Source of the DNA: Reticulitermes speratus
Lineage: Eukaryota; Arthropoda; Insecta; Blattodea; Rhinotermitidae
Assembly (NCBI GenBank): GCA_021186555.1
Contig: JAJKFL010000005.1
Span: forward strand, 42,155,635-42,219,634
DNA length: 64,000 nt
Direction of reading: 5' to 3'
A model generated the notes under the pieces. The model was not told the origin of the DNA. It made no database searches and worked only from the letters and a program-made list of their open reading frames with translations. This document shows positions 42,859 to 55,384 of this stretch, one piece after another (within the stretch, counting starts at the first letter, position 1; the number at the start of each line of letters is the position of its first letter). Made by a program: the position numbers and the translations under genes.

Positions 42859-43121
42859 TTTTTCCCCCTATGGCTCAACAACCCTGATGGGGCCTGGGCC
42901 TCCTTGTTGTTCGAGGCTTCACGATCACACACTTTAGACACACCACACTCGGTAGGACTCCTCTGGACGAGGGACCAGCTCGTCGCAGAGACCTCTACCT
43001 GACAGCACACAACACTTACAAGAGACAGACATCCATGCCCTAAGCGGGATTCGAACCCACGATGCCAGTAAGCGAGCGGCCGCAGACCCACGCCTTAGAC
43101 CGCACGGCCACTGGGATCGGC
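42859..43121 (-). mobile_element. SINE-2 copy, intact with target duplication
   Basis: Perfect 13-bp duplication ATTTCTTAAACTT at 42846-42858 and 43122-43134. T- and C-rich left end, complete body, and reversed tRNA-like head (GGGATTCGAACCCACGATG...CCACTGGGATCGG). Confidence 0.93.
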
Positions 43122-43255
43122 ATTTCTTAAACTTACGAGATGAAATGAAGAAGGAGTGGAAGAAGATAACGAAAAAATGAATAATTTGTACTACCGCCGC
43201 CGCTGTAGCCACCAGTGATTACCGCATAACAAAGAATTCATTGTTCCACGTTCGT

Positions 43256-43284
43256 TATTATTATATTATTATTATTATTATTAC
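43256..43284. repeat. (TTA)n microsatellite
   Basis: Short TTA/ATT run. Confidence 0.9.
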
Positions 43285-46200
43285 CACCGTCATGTAATGG
43301 AGAACGAAATTGGCGAGACATAACGGATGGGAACAAAAGAGAATATTGAAAGGGTAAAAATTATTTTTCATGTGTAAGATGCAAAATATTAATTGAAGAA
43401 TGAAGAGTACTTAGTTATGGGATGTGACTCTGTGTAATCTCATAATCGCTGACGTTTCCGAGCAGCCTGCTGCCTCCCTTTTCAGGGTAGACTACCCTAC
43501 ATATACAGCAATCTTCATAGTGATTGCCGTGTGAACCTCAGCTGTCGCTTAATTTAAGGATGTACTTTATTTGGTGCTGCATCTTAACTTGTGACACTGA
43601 CGCGTAATAAATATTAGCTTGAAAATTACTGTTAGCTTACAGGCGAGTGGATTTCGTTAAATGGCTACTAGAATGTATTTCTGGGCACCACGTCTTGTGA
43701 AAAACAATATTCTTATGTGCAGTACATGTGTACGTCAGTGTACAGTGCATGTGTCTGCTGTATATTCCTTAGTCGTAAAGCTTAAGTGGTGAGCTTGTGA
43801 TCGTTCGTAAGACGGAACTCAGAATTACGCATTTCACTTGCTAGGTTTGTCGTCAGAAATGTGAAATGTAAAGAGACTGTGCTAGGGTTTAGGCATGTGA
43901 CCTAGTATTGGGAGGGCAAAGGATGGATGCAGGGATTTTGATGGAAAACTTACTGGATAATTTATGATACAGTAATCAACAAAATGCATCGTCTTACCAT
44001 CCACACGTTGTTCCACGATATTCAGAAGTTGTAATCCAACACTACTATTTATTATATTCTCATCATGGAATATTTCTTCACATTTCTACTCCTACCGTGG
44101 ACTCCAGAATATCCATATCATGTATTATTTTAATGTAATTCATATATTATATTATATTGTATTATATTTTATTGATTTTTTCCCTGAGCATGATTTATTA
44201 AAGAATCGAAACGTGTTGGAGTTCAAAAGTTTTAATCGTTTTAATTATTTATTACAATATTGTGAATTTTGTTGGTTATTGTATCATAAATTGTCATTTA
44301 ATGCACAGAAATGAATACCATAAAATTTACTGGACAGTATCTTCTCGATACCGAGAAAACCGTGATACCATAAAAACTGTTTCTAGGAACTAGATTTGGA
44401 TGGTCAGGGGTGGTTGGTATTGACTTTGGACCGTGTCTGATGGTGGGGTTTGATGTTAGCGGCATTGGGGTTTCGGTTTCTGCTGTCGTAGTGGTGGATA
44501 GTTGGCTGGCTAGCTAGGCAGTTGGACGGACTGACAGTTAGTTAGCCAAACAGGACATTGGAACATGGAATTTGGGCTGTCCTGCTAGACATCTATGACA
44601 ACTTGTTGTTAGTCTCATGTTTTATAATGGCGGTTTGATTATGAGAGGAATCCGTATGTTAGCCTTGTCAGTTGTCTCTATTACTGGGCAGCGTTGAAAG
44701 TACGTATTTTTGTCTCGTGGGCCCCATCTGAAAATTGTTACGCAGATTCACGACTGTCACTGTGAACGAAAGGTTCCGGAGCCGACCTGGGCAGCAGAAT
44801 ATTACGAAATGCGTTGTGCTGGACCATTTGGTAAAACGCCAGCTGGTTGGCCAACTTTCACTGTTCATTGCTAGGGATGTACATTATATTTACATGTGTC
44901 GTATTAAGGTCATTTAGACGCTTACTATTTACGTAATGAATTCGTCTCCTATTGTGATTGTTGGCCCATCTTTTTTTTGGCTTATTTACCTTTCTTGAGA
45001 AGGAAAGCAGTAGGCTTGTGAGGGTGTCGTGCTGTGTGTGTTTGTGCCTGTTTCCCATCCCATTTGAACCATTTAGACGAATTTGACGAAACTTGGTGTA
45101 TAAGTAATGCTATTCGAGGACACTGCGATCCCATACTTGTTAATTTTCTACAGTTAGTAATAACAACATGGCAGACGCGCGAAATTGTGAGGCGGCAGTG
45201 ATATCACCTTGTACTTTTGAGCCCTGAAATGATGCATTGTAGTGTACTTCAAAAGTACTGTACGCAGCAATTATGGTGATATTGCTGTAGACTCTAAAAT
45301 AACGCGAAATTTTTCTTTAGCATGTGGTTTGATGAAAAAAAACTAATGAATAATTGGAGTTAGGAATCAGAAATTGGAAGTGAAATGGACCGTAAACATA
45401 CCTACACATATGTTAAAACGAAATAATTATTTCGATGTAAGACTGTGCTGTGTGTTATGTGTTAAGCCTATATGGACATTTACTTCATATGCTGTCGGCC
45501 TCCGGTGCACCATAGGTCGGGAATGCATTTATGGGTACGGACTATATAAACTTAAAATTCTTCCGTCCTGCGCAGTAGTTGAAGTTTGGGCCACAGCATC
45601 ATGGCAGGCTTAACACTGAGCTTAGGTGGTCGTTGGTAATGAGACTGGTTTGGCGCAAGGGCCGGTCGGGACAGGGTGGCTGAGACAAAGGTTTGCCTTC
45701 GCCAGGAATGGAAGCCAGGTTGTTCGGTTTTTATGAGTGATAAATCAGGAAGAAAATGTGAGGAAACAACCTGGTGTTTTGAAGACGTTTGTTGGGACGC
45801 TCCGTCGCTTTGTCTGTTTAGCTGCTCCGCTACTGTACGTAGCGCACCTGGCGGCCACCGTTGATCGCTCGCAGTCAGCTGGGTGTTGCGGAATCGCTGT
45901 CACTGCCATTCTCTTGACGTAACTGAACAGCTGTGTGTGATGCCCGCACAGCTGTGTGATGCCCGCACATCTGTGTGGGCTGGGAACACCGGACGGCGCC
46001 CATAACAGCTGACCGTGTCTCCCGCATACCAAATAACCGCTGGGTGCCATTCACGACACTCTGCATCCCTGTGGTACCTAGTGTGGGTCAAGGTTATATA
46101 CAAATTGCTGTTGCGGCTATGTTTTTACCGCAAGAAAAGTCTGACGTTCAGGGATGCATAAAAGTCAAGTTGGCTGTGTACAAGGTGTTGCAGGGATATG

Positions 46201-46528
46201 AGGCAGTTGAGATACAGCTCTTAACCGTGGCGCTAGGTGGAAGGAATTTCCGGTCCCCTCTGAATGGGGATCAGTCCCTCCCACCGCACTGTGTCCATCG
46301 CCTGCTTTTGGTGTTACGTTCTTTTGCATCTTGAGCGAGTGACGTGTAGTGCAGTTCCTTTTTTTTAACACGTTGTTTAGTTCCAAGAAAATATTTACAG
46401 TGTGTACAAAGAAAAGTTACCAAATCGTGCCGATAACCTATTTAAATAACTATGAAGTACATTACACAAACATAAATAGAGGTACAGATAAATAATGAAA
46501 ACACAAAAACACTCTGATGGTGAGCTGG
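43285..46528. other. No recognised gene; two Penelope-like scraps
   Basis: 43448-43493 (GCTGACGTTTCCGAGCAGCC...TTTTCAGGGT) and 44178-44225 (CCCTGAGCATGATT...AATCGAAACGTGTTGGAG) are decayed versions of the GAAAC module. 46505-46548 (CTGATGGTGAGCTGGTTACAGC) may be another. Otherwise unrecognised. Overlapping ORFs at 45374-46334 on both strands lack motifs. Confidence 0.4.
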
Positions 46529-46770
46529 TTACAGCAAAATGTGTTTCGGACTTTTATTTTTATATTTTTTATACATAGAATTCAGGTCGTCTAAGGTGTA
46601 ATTTCCGATTTGTTGAACCAGGGGATTAGGGTGGGATGGACAGTGAGCAAAAAATTTGGCTGCGAGTCGGTGGATGCAGTTTCTTCTGTAATAACGAAGC
46701 ATATGGAATTTATCACTGGAACAATTAAGTACGAGCCAAGAATAATTTTTAGTGTGGGAGAAGCCCCAGT
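46529..46770 (-). pseudogene. Jockey-like reverse transcriptase C-terminal end
   Basis: The minus frame ends FFAHCPSHPNPLVQQIGNY, then YKKYKNKSPKHILL and a stop. The ending F...C..H.NPL...IGNY....YKKYK...KHILL is one I associate with jockey-clade non-LTR elements of insects. The open frame continues upstream to 46888 but loses recognisable similarity. The 3' untranslated part would run to ~46500. Severely 5'-truncated. Confidence 0.5.
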
Positions 46771-47189
46771 TTCCTTGACAAGTAAGCCGAGTTTTTTTTT
46801 CCTCCTTAGATTGCATCGTCAGCTGGCTCCATGTCTTCTGAAGGCCCGCCTGTTTTTGTGTGTGGAGTAACAAATGTTGTAGAGACAAATGCTCAAATCT
46901 TTCTCAGGCGGTAATCAGTTTATCGTCGCATGCTGCTGAACGTAATAACAAGCGTCTGGCTGTCGCATTGCAGGCTGCATAACTTACTGTTACTCTCATG
47001 TCTTCATCCAGTCGTGATGTGCATTAGACAAATTCTGGTGCCGTAAATGGAAAAGTAACATAATTGTAATTAGGCAAGCGATAGTGCTACAGCAGTATAT
47101 TTCTTCTGAAGTGTTCGAAGCTAACCAGTTAGCTACAGAGAACACTGTTTCTTAAGAAGCTGATGTTCGCTTGGTTGGAGAAGAAATTC
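46771..47189. other. No recognised feature
   Basis: Nothing recognisable on either strand. Confidence 0.35.
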
Positions 47190-47260
47190 CCAGCTTTTGT
47201 TTTAATGGAACCCAGAAGTCCATTGCCGTGTTGACACGAGCTTGGCACTGTCAGTCTGGT
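47190..47260 (-). pseudogene. Short reverse transcriptase tail relic
   Basis: The minus frame RVNTAMDFWVPL corresponds to ALVNTAMNLRVP at the end of the tail family. Only ~20 codons remain. Confidence 0.4.
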
Positions 47261-47297
47261 CTTCGGCCACACATTCTGTTTATTTAAGATTCGTTTT

Positions 47298-47349
47298 ATT
47301 ATTATTATTATTTATTATTGTTACCATTATTATTATATTATTATTATTC
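47298..47349. repeat. Interrupted (ATT)n microsatellite
   Basis: ATT/TTA units with small interruptions over ~50 bp. Confidence 0.9.
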
Positions 47350-48282
47350 GTTCTGTGCTTAGGTTTCCTATGTGGTCTCCTTCCAGATTCTTTGCCAAGT
47401 GTTCTAATTGTGCATTTCTCAACACAACGAATTGAATTAAGAACGTGTGTAAATGGAACCCGTAATAAACATATGTAGGTAAACATTTGATTTGTCTGTT
47501 GTATTTCATATTCAGAATGGTCTGAAGGACATGCATTTCTGCTCTGCTTTTATAATCTTTTTTTTTAAATTATTTTGGTTTATTAGCATACCAAATATAC
47601 AGACCAAGAAGGTACCTTACAAACGTTATACAACAGTCGTTCCTAACACCAACTGCCAGCTACCTTGAGTTCTAGCTTAATTCTAGAGTCCAATATTTTA
47701 TACAATCAGCTTCGTATCTGTAGTGAAAAATATCACACCACAAAAAACACTACCATCTCCTAGGGCCATTTTATAATCTCCCTTTTAAAGAAAGAAATGG
47801 AGAAGTCACAATTATATGTCGCAGTGATTAAATATGTATCATGCAACATGTTGCAGCTTTAACTAAAAACCATTTTCAGGTATTTTAAAAATTCGTATAT
47901 GACGTTCACCTGCATACAACACAATACAATTTCAAGTGACTAAAACCAAAACATGTTGCATAATATGTATTAAATCACTGTAAAGTATAGTTGTGATTGA
48001 CTGCCCTCGTTCCTCTCTTTATCTGTATATCACAACGAGATGTTGACACATACAAAGAAGTCTCCCTTTTGAATACATTGTTAGGAAGGTTCAAGGGAAC
48101 CAAGAGGATCTGGAACTGGATGCCACGTTGATGTGTGCTGGTGATGTTAATTTGTTCGGTCAAAACATAAATACCGTAAAGAAGAATAAAGGCGCACTCT
48201 TGGACGCAGTAAAGAGGTTGGTGTGGCAATAAACGTAGAGGGAACGAAGTAGGCAGACACGTGGTTCAAAATGTGGGTAGGT
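47350..48282. other. No recognised feature
   Basis: CATGTTGCA recurs in opposite orientation at 47846 and 47951 within AT-rich DNA (47800-47990), possibly a decayed foldback. Nothing else. Confidence 0.35.
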
Positions 48283-48541
48283 TAATTTTTTTTTCATGGT
48301 GCAACGGCCCCTAGTGGACCAGGACCTCCTCATTACCAAGGCTTCACAATCACACTCAGACACACCACACTCGGTAGGACTCCTCTGGACGAATGATCAG
48401 CCCGACGCAGAGACCTCTACCTGACAACACATATGACTCTCAAGAGAGATATCAATACCCCCGGCGGGATTCGCACCCACAATCCCATCAAGCGAACGGC
48501 TGCAGACCCACGCCTTAGACCGCGCGGCCACCGGAATTGGC
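48283..48541 (-). mobile_element. SINE-2 copy, moderately diverged
   Basis: T9 at the left (reverse of the A tail), GGTGCAACGGCCCCTAGTGG, body, and the head GGGATTCGCACCCACAATCC...GGCCACCGGAATTGGC. The box B carries a substitution. AGGTTAAT/AGATTAAT at the borders may be a decayed target duplication. Confidence 0.87.
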
Positions 48542-48885
48542 GGGAAGATTAATAACCCCTCAAAAATATGGCAAGGGTTCAAGTATTTTGATATGTCACG
48601 TCAAAATATTTGTTAACAAACCAGCCTTGCATTTAAGAATAAACGAAGAGCAGATTCAATCAGGGAATGCCTGCTACCATTCAGTTCAGAATTTTCCCCT
48701 CTTCTAACCAGAAACGTGAACATTGAAACATACACACATGCATTACAACTAACCGAAAGTCATGCTTGTATTTTCAGTGTATTACTATCCACGGCCACGT
48801 TATGTGGCGGGGTTAACACAATATTCACGCGTTAATCCACGACGTCTGAACCAGTTATTTCGTCACGTAATTCTTCACTTGATCT
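48542..48885. other. No recognised feature
   Basis: Nothing recognisable on either strand. Confidence 0.3.
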
Positions 48886-48886
48886 G

Positions 48887-48889
<3 letters not shown>

Positions 48890-48961
<72 letters not shown>
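48890..48961. repeat. (CA)n(TA)n compound microsatellite
   Basis: About 18 CA units pass directly into about 17 TA units. Confidence 0.97.
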
Positions 48962-48966
<5 letters not shown>

Positions 48967-49019
48967 CCCGCGAGGAATACCATGAAAACCCATTTTCACC
49001 GAATATTCACGCGATTAAT

Positions 49020-49070
49020 CTGAAAACTTTTGAAGAATTCAGACCGAAACATATGTAGGGGAATTTAGAT
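49020..49070 (+). mobile_element. Penelope-like core relic
   Basis: GAAGAATTCAGACCGAAACATATGTAGGGG (positions 49031-49060) keeps GAAACAUAUGUAGGGG as in 26668-26683, but stem II is gone. Confidence 0.3.
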
Positions 49071-49932
49071 AAACTTATAAAACTGTATAATTAGTTTTAA
49101 ATAATGTGCATTTAGTTGGTTGTTAAATATTGAAAGAAAATGCACGGTGAATGTAAGATAAAATTCTGAAGAGACAGTTTGATTGGTTTTATAGGCAACT
49201 ACGACGCTGCAGTGCGAACCGAAGCATAGGTACCCCTTGACTACTTCATAACGGGAAACGCTGTCATCTGGCGTATCATCAGCTGTGAGAATAACCGGCT
49301 TGTGACTCAATGACACAAGGGTATCGTATAGTAAACCAGACAGTGTCAGTGTCTTTGGTTGTGGGTGAACTGCTGCTTCTAGACTTACGATAAACACGCT
49401 GGGTGGGCACGTGCACAGAGCTGTCTGCTTCGGTGTATAAAGTAATTTCGGTGCTAATACGGACGCGAACAAAGGAGATTGTAACGTGTAAATGAAGAGT
49501 GACTGTCTCAGGTCCAGCACGCACTCAAAGCACATAGCGTATAAAACAGAGCTGCATATTGCATGAGGAAAAGCCGTCGCGCCTCACAGCTGATGTCCAT
49601 GTCGCCCCTAGCAATTCATCCACAACCCCCCCCCCCCCCATGAGAACAGTTCCCCGCCCCAAGAATTAACCCGCAGTTTGTTTCCTATACCTATTTTGCC
49701 GTATACGAAATTCATAACTTCCTGCAGACACAAGGGACGCATCTCGTTTGCTGCTACAAACACCACAGTCTGAGCCCTCTTTCCTTCGCTTGAAACGTAA
49801 CATAAAGTAGACCTATTGGGTTACCAATTTAAACTCTAAACTTTTGAGCCAGTGGACTGAGTTTACGAAACTGTAGGGACTTCATACCACCGGAACCCAC
49901 TCCAACGCCATACTTTTTAATTTCTTGTAATT
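49071..49932. other. No recognised gene; poly-C run at 49627-49640
   Basis: Opposed or overlapping minus ORFs at 49065-49535 (156 codons) show no domain or compositional support. Confidence 0.4.
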
Positions 49933-49940
49933 AGTGATGA

Positions 49941-50585
49941 ATTATGATTAAAATTATGATAGATCAAAAACAATTGGAGAATGTGGAATATTTCAATTAT
50001 TTGGGTAGCATGATAACAAGTGATGCAAGGTGTACATGTGAAATTAAATCCAGAATTGCCATGGCAAAAAGAGCATTCAACAAGAAGAAAAATCTTTTCA
50101 CCAGCAAACTGGAATTAAATTTAAGGAAGAAACTAGTAAAGTGCTACATTTGGAGCATAGCTTTGTATGGTGCTGAAACGTGGACACTTCGGAAAGTAGA
50201 TCAGAAGTATCTGGAAAGTTTTGAAATGTGGTGCTGGAGAAGAATGGAGAAGATCAGTTGGACCGATCGTGTGAGAAATGAAGAAGTATTACACAGAGTC
50301 AAGGAGGAGAGGAATATACTACATACAATAAAAAGAAGAAAGGCTAACTGGATTGGTCACATCTTGCGTAGAAACTGCCTTCTGAAACACGTGATTGAAG
50401 GAAAGTTAGAAGGAAGGATAGAAATGACGGGACGACGAGGGAGAAGACGTAAGCAGCTACTGGATGACCTTAAGGAAAAGAAAAGATACTGGAAATTGAA
50501 AGAGGAAGCACTAGATCGCACCCTGTGGAGAACTCGCTTTGGAAGAGGCTACGGACCTGTCGTAAGACAGACTACAGAATGAATG
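49941..50585 (+). mobile_element. RTE-like retrotransposon, 3' fragment with 212-codon ORF
   Basis: An open frame of 212 codons (49944-50582) encodes the end of a non-LTR reverse transcriptase: VEYFNYLGSMITSDARC (the FxYLG motif after the catalytic domain), then KKLVKCYIWSIALYGAETWT, a basic segment RRGRRRKQLLDDL, and a C-terminus FGRGYGPVVRQTTE. The catalytic palm (YxDD) lies upstream and is missing, so the fragment cannot retrotranspose. The 3' end has short AATGA repeats, as in RTE-type tails. AGTGATGA at 49933-49940 and 50586-50593 may be target duplications. It is the best preserved of three copies (also 35890-36435, 61777-62041). No host function implied. Confidence 0.88.
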
Positions 50586-50593
50586 AGTGATGA

Positions 50594-51548
50594 TAAAGTC
50601 GCGGCTCCCGAACTTTGAGGCGGGTGTGACACGAGCCCCCTGTAGGGTTCAGAAGTGATGTACGATAATAGATCTTGGAAAGATATGCAGCTTTGTTAAG
50701 GTAATGTTGTGTAGAGTGTAAAATAACAAACGGTCGTCTGCGAACATTTTATTTGTCGATGTGACGGCAATAACTGAAGAACTGTTGGATCTAGGCATGT
50801 GAAGTTGGGTGCGGAGGTAGCTCGTACGGAGACCTAGTCATTATGTGTATAGTAAAAATTACAAATATGGCGATGGTGCGAAACTTTATACCCGACAGAT
50901 TTAATGCATAGGCCTACATAATCTCTGACAAGTAATAAGTGTTTAAAAAAATTTTACTGATGGGCGTGGGATTAGAAGTCTGTGCATTGGGAAAGTAGGC
51001 TGTGTTGTGCTTGTAACACGTGTTGATGCATGGTTTTGTGCGAGAGAACAGAAACGCGTTCTGTCGTCCATTACTTCAAGGTAAACCATTTGAGGTATCC
51101 CGCAAGATGATTTATAAGTTGCTGTGAATATATGAAACGAATAATCTCAGCATAGAAATGATTTAATTAAGGAAGCGAATTATAAATGCTGTTACCGTGT
51201 CGAGGAACGTCATGAAAAAGTTGTACCTTCAGCTGGTCCATAAATATGCTGTTTTTATGAACTCTTAAGTCCATTATCGTGAGACTTTAGGTTCTGAGGG
51301 CAGTGACTATGAAAATGTCTCTCTTCTAGGATGTGACGTCTCGTAGTTGCGTAGATACATACCGACATTGCGGAGGAACCTGCCGCTAAAACTGGAGGCA
51401 GCTGGTTCGTCTAAACCTTCGGTACATGTGTACCAAACTACACGGTGTCACATCCAAGAATACAGTCGTCTGTATCCATTATCGTGTTCACAGATTCTCA
51501 CTGTTGGTTAGTGTTCTGAACCAGTTGTTTCCAGTAAACGCCTGTACA
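50594..51548. other. No recognised feature
   Basis: Nothing recognisable on either strand. Confidence 0.4.
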
Positions 51549-51831
51549 CCTGTACAGTTGGTTGAGGCACTGCGCTACAAGCCGGAAGGTCGAGGGTTCG
51601 ATTCCCGATGGTGTCATTGGAATTCTTCATTGGCATAATCCTTTCGGTCGCACTATGGCCCTGGGGTCTACAGAAATGAGTACCAGGAGTATTTCCTGTG
51701 AGGTAAAGGCGGCCGGTGCTTAGGGCTGACAACCTTACCCCCTTCATGTGCCGATTGTCTAGAATTCTGGGAGCCTCAGCCTACTGTTACACTAAGGGCC
51801 TGTCCAGGCCTGTAATGGGATTGCTTTTACC
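51549..51831 (+). mobile_element. SINE-4 copy, with good box B
   Basis: TGTACAGTTGGTTGAGGCAC (box A region) and GAGGGTTCGATTCCCGATGG (box B) are near tRNA consensus, better than in the 39310 copy. The body (GGAATTCTTCATTGGC, GCACTATGGCCCTGGGGTC, AAAGGCGGCCGGTGCTTAGG) ends GGGATTGCTTTTACC. Confidence 0.86.
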
Positions 51832-51878
51832 AGATGGATAAATTCTATTATAGTTATATTCATTATAACATTATAATT

Positions 51879-52044
51879 CAGGGGTGAACAAATTGTCCTA
51901 AAATCCAGGGAGCCATCTCAAAATTTTAGGCGCCAGAAGGGTGACATGAAGTAAGTTCCATACTGAGGACGCAACAATATGAGGTGACACCGTACACAAT
52001 TTAGTCCCCAAGGCGATCTGGCGCCCGGGATTTGTGAACCCCTG
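51879..52044 (+). mobile_element. hAT-like MITE
   Basis: 166 bp with near-perfect inverted termini CAGGGGTGAACAAAT and ATTTGTGAACCCCTG (two mismatches). CAGGGGTG-type ends are typical of hAT elements. The expected 8-bp target duplication is not clear, which fits an older insertion. Second copy at 2782-2948. Confidence 0.72.
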
Positions 52045-54146
52045 GACTAATCGCTGATGATCATTCGCTGAATCACGCTGGAGTTCTTCCTGGAATTGAC
52101 GTCACTCTACCCGATGTGCGAACTGCAAAGTAGATTGAAATTCATGGGGTCTCGGTGACATTGCAAACTATGCCGAAGGAAACGGCCGTAAGTGAACGCT
52201 TTATGACGTAGCTACAGTGTGTTGCAGGGCAAAGCTGCGCGAGGTCATATTGTCTGTGTTGCATTTATTTATGTCTTTCGTTTTGTCTTTCTGTTATAGT
52301 GTGTTTATTTTTAAGTTTTTGTTCGTGTCTTCAGTCAGCTGTATTCTTTTCATTTTCTTTGCTGACTTGTTTTGTTTCTTTCTTGCTCTCTTTCCTTCTT
52401 TACTCCCTTGTTTTCGGTTCCTTTATCCGTCTGTTTTTCCTTGCTTTTCTTTTTCACGTACTTCTGTCTTCCCGTTTTAAAATTCTGTGGCTCCGTGCAT
52501 GGAACCTATAACCCTCAAATTAAAAAAAAAATTGTGTGTTGGCTGACCAAATATGTCACCTCTCAACACAGGAACATATTAGGCAGTGCCTACAGTGAAG
52601 TACAGGTGGCAGCACCTTGTAGTAGTTCTTTCCAGAGTAGCACTTTCCGTGTATGAAACCTCGATTTTCTCGGAACGGGTTAAGTGTGGGTTATGGGGTT
52701 CTTGCACGGAGCCACAGAATTGTTTTTGTCACAGTTTTTATTTTTACGCGTTTCTTATACTGTTTTTATTTTTCTTCTGTTATATTTTTTGGATGCACTG
52801 TTCTGGCTAGCGCATAACATTCCTAACCCTGGTCAGGGTTTCAGCCGATTTTCTTCTGTTTCCAGTAATTTGCCTGTTAATAGTTCTGAAGTGGACTTGG
52901 CTGCTCTGTTCATTCACGACTTTCAAAATATCAAGAAATGAAATGAGAACGAAACTTGTCAATTCATTTTATATTCTCAGAACTTTCACCTTGTTTTCCT
53001 TCCGTGCTAACTTAGTATGGCCTTAACACCACTTCTCGGTCGGCTGACTTTGGTGTGTGGAAGTAGGGTGCACGATGAGGAACTGGAGTTGACATGCCGG
53101 TAGGAGGGCCTGTACACCGAATAAACATGAATGTTCCTCGGTCATTAGTGCCCAGTAAACCCCTCCCTGAGATAATTACTGCCATATGAGTCGCTGTTTG
53201 CTCGCGACGTCAGCACAATATTGTGAAACCGGAATTCATGTACGTAACACTTCAACAACGTATGTTATACTCCCTATCTCACACCAGTTACCATTTTTTG
53301 TATATGTCATATTTTTCTTTATGGCCGCCCTATTGATGTAACCTGTATGAAACTGGGCCATCAGGCTATTTAAAACAAAATTTTTTTTGGCAAGTGCCAG
53401 TTTCTTATGTATACATATGTATCCATGACGAGGCATATGTTTGACCTCACATAAACCCTTGGATAGCTTGTCATCCAATACAAGGATCCAGCATAGCTAC
53501 AGGAAGTCACCAATTAATTGTGAACGTAATGCTACCGTCAGAAACTCAGCTTGACTCACATGCCGATCTTCTTATAACTTCAAGTATCGTAGTGTAAAAG
53601 AACGTCTGACGTAAGTTAGTGTGTACACTTCGTGGTAACGTACAGTAACTTGCCTACCGTGCGTAATAATTTTGTTGCCGTGACGCATGGTGTCTGTCTG
53701 GGTTTTTGTGCGCTGTAGTGAGTGTAACAATACAGAGCGATATGGAGGAGACAACACTTGCCGGTTGAATGCTTGGCATTCTGACTCGTTTCTGGGAGAT
53801 TTCAAGTATTTCCCGACCGCAGACGGACTATACGGAAATTTGTCATGATTGTCCTCAGTCCCACCGCAGGAATGGTGCAATACTAACTTAAAACGGAGCA
53901 AGGCTGCTTTCTTTCAGGCTTCCAAATTCACAACCTGCAGGTGAGCTGTTATTAACACTGATTATATTCCTGTGCTTTTGAGAGAGTGTCTAAATATGAA
54001 TTAATAAAATGCAGGAAAATTCGATAAGTTTGAATTCACACGTGTTACCACAATTTTATGTCCTACGCTATTCGTCATAGGCAAGAAAGTTTCATGTTAG
54101 TTATACTGATTCAGTGAAAACGGGACAGACGGATTTATAAAGGTTG
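52045..54146. other. No recognised gene; T-rich tract 52255-52480
   Basis: The T/C-rich tract gives several hydrophobic ORFs (52217-52941) in multiple frames at once, a composition effect. No repeats recognised elsewhere. Confidence 0.45.
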
Positions 54147-54284
54147 AAAGTAAAGTTCACCCTAGAACAGGCCATGAAGGCCCAGAGGGCGGGAGTAGAG
54201 GTATACTTCTACTTTTTCTTTAACTTCTGCGCTGGGTGGGAGTATGTGGTCAACGCCACGCCCCGGCCGCTTTACCCCCGGGAA
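54147..54284 (-). mobile_element. SINE-1 copy, 5'-truncated
   Basis: The left (3') half is well preserved (GTAAAGTTCACCCTAGAACA, GGCCATGAAGGCCCAGAGG, GCCCCGGCCGCTTTACCCCC), but the element stops at GGGAAACACAG with no tRNA-like head. GACGGATTTATAA/CACAGATTTGTAA at the borders may be a decayed duplication. Confidence 0.87.
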
Positions 54285-54650
54285 ACACAGATTTGTAACA
54301 GTTTGTAAATATATGTAACATAATCCTGCGGGACCCAAAATGTACGGCGAACAATGACCAAACTGTTAGCCTTCCAGTAAAAACTGACGGAGCATGACAG
54401 TGCACTTTGTACCTTTGTGTACGAAGCTGCAGGAAACATTACTTCATACTGTTTGACATTACGTTACTTTGCGAGTTTTGTGATTCAGACTGTATTATTT
54501 GAGATGGAATCAGGCGGCGCCCACGCGAGACTTACTGCATTATTCTTATATTGCTTGTGGTGATGAGCAGAGATTCTGAGACACTTCGGGTTTGTTCGTC
54601 CGGCACAGCGCACAGTGAAGTGTTGGAAGTGACATTAGACGTTTTGTTGT
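54285..54650. other. No recognised feature
   Basis: Nothing recognisable on either strand. Confidence 0.35.
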
Positions 54651-54697
54651 GTTTGTGTGTGTGTGTGTGTTTGTGTTTGTGTTTGTGTTTGTGTTCA
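54651..54697. repeat. (TG)n/(TTTGTG)n microsatellite
   Basis: GT units pass into TTTGTG hexamers over ~46 bp. Confidence 0.93.
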
Positions 54698-55002
54698 GTC
54701 TGCTGGACACTTGCGGAGGTTGTGGAGGAAGTAGGAATGATCGTTGTGAGTACTCACTGCGAATATTTGCAACGTTTGGCAGCATGTTTTCAGCTCTGAA
54801 GATGTTGATCGGAATTTGAGGAAGCGAATGCTCATTACAGTGTAGACATCGACCATAAACAGAGCCGTATTTTGAGGGAAGTTAAAGCATCCACGGCTCC
54901 TGCCTCTATCTTACCTTTTTCATATTGGGTGTAATGTAACAAAGTTGGCATTTTTATTGTTCGTTTCTAACGCTCGTACTGATCGCTCAGATATGGGTTC
55001 AA
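54698..55002. other. No recognised feature
   Basis: Nothing recognisable on either strand. Confidence 0.3.
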
Positions 55003-55172
55003 ACATGGGCGCCCAACTTTTTTATGGCAAGGGCCACACCCGTCATTGTGGACTGGTTCGCGGACCGCACGTGGAATAAGAACAAGTGGTATACCTAAGC
55101 CCCTAAACTATTGTGTAATTTTTATAGTATATACATATTCACATATTTGGCCGCGGGTTGGAGACCCATGGG
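55003..55172 (+). mobile_element. hAT-like MITE, second type
   Basis: CATGGGCGCCCAACTTTTTT and GGGCCACACC at the left and GGCCGCGGGTTGGAGACCC followed by ATGGG at the right resemble the common insect and vertebrate hAT termini CAGGGGTGGCCAAC...GGGCCGC...GTTGGCCACCCCTG. ~170 bp, no ORF. Confidence 0.5.
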
Positions 55173-55384
55173 TTAAAAGCTTGTTCAGGGAATGAATATG
55201 CCTGCGTCTTCAAGTATCTTGCTATCTTTTGAAGGCGGATGTCTTGGGTTGCACAGTTACATCATCCAAGAAGTGCTATCAATGAAGGGTTCATAATCAC
55301 TGTTTGTGAATTCTGAATAAAAAGCTACTGGCCCAATGATATTTCAAAGGGCATTTTAGGAGACTTTGACTCAGACTGTGGAAT
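55173..55384. other. No recognised feature
   Basis: Short unclassified interval. Confidence 0.3.

Noticed and set aside
43448-44225. Further hammerhead-like motifs at 43448-43493 and 44178-44225
   Set aside because: Only GAAAC and part of a hairpin remain. The core bases are lost, so no ribozyme call is justified.
45374-46334. Cluster of overlapping ORFs on both strands
   Set aside because: All are 60-119 codons, contradict each other by frame and strand, and contain no recognisable motif.
52217-52941. Hydrophobic ORFs resembling membrane proteins
   Set aside because: They arise in three frames at once from a T/C-rich tract, a composition effect.
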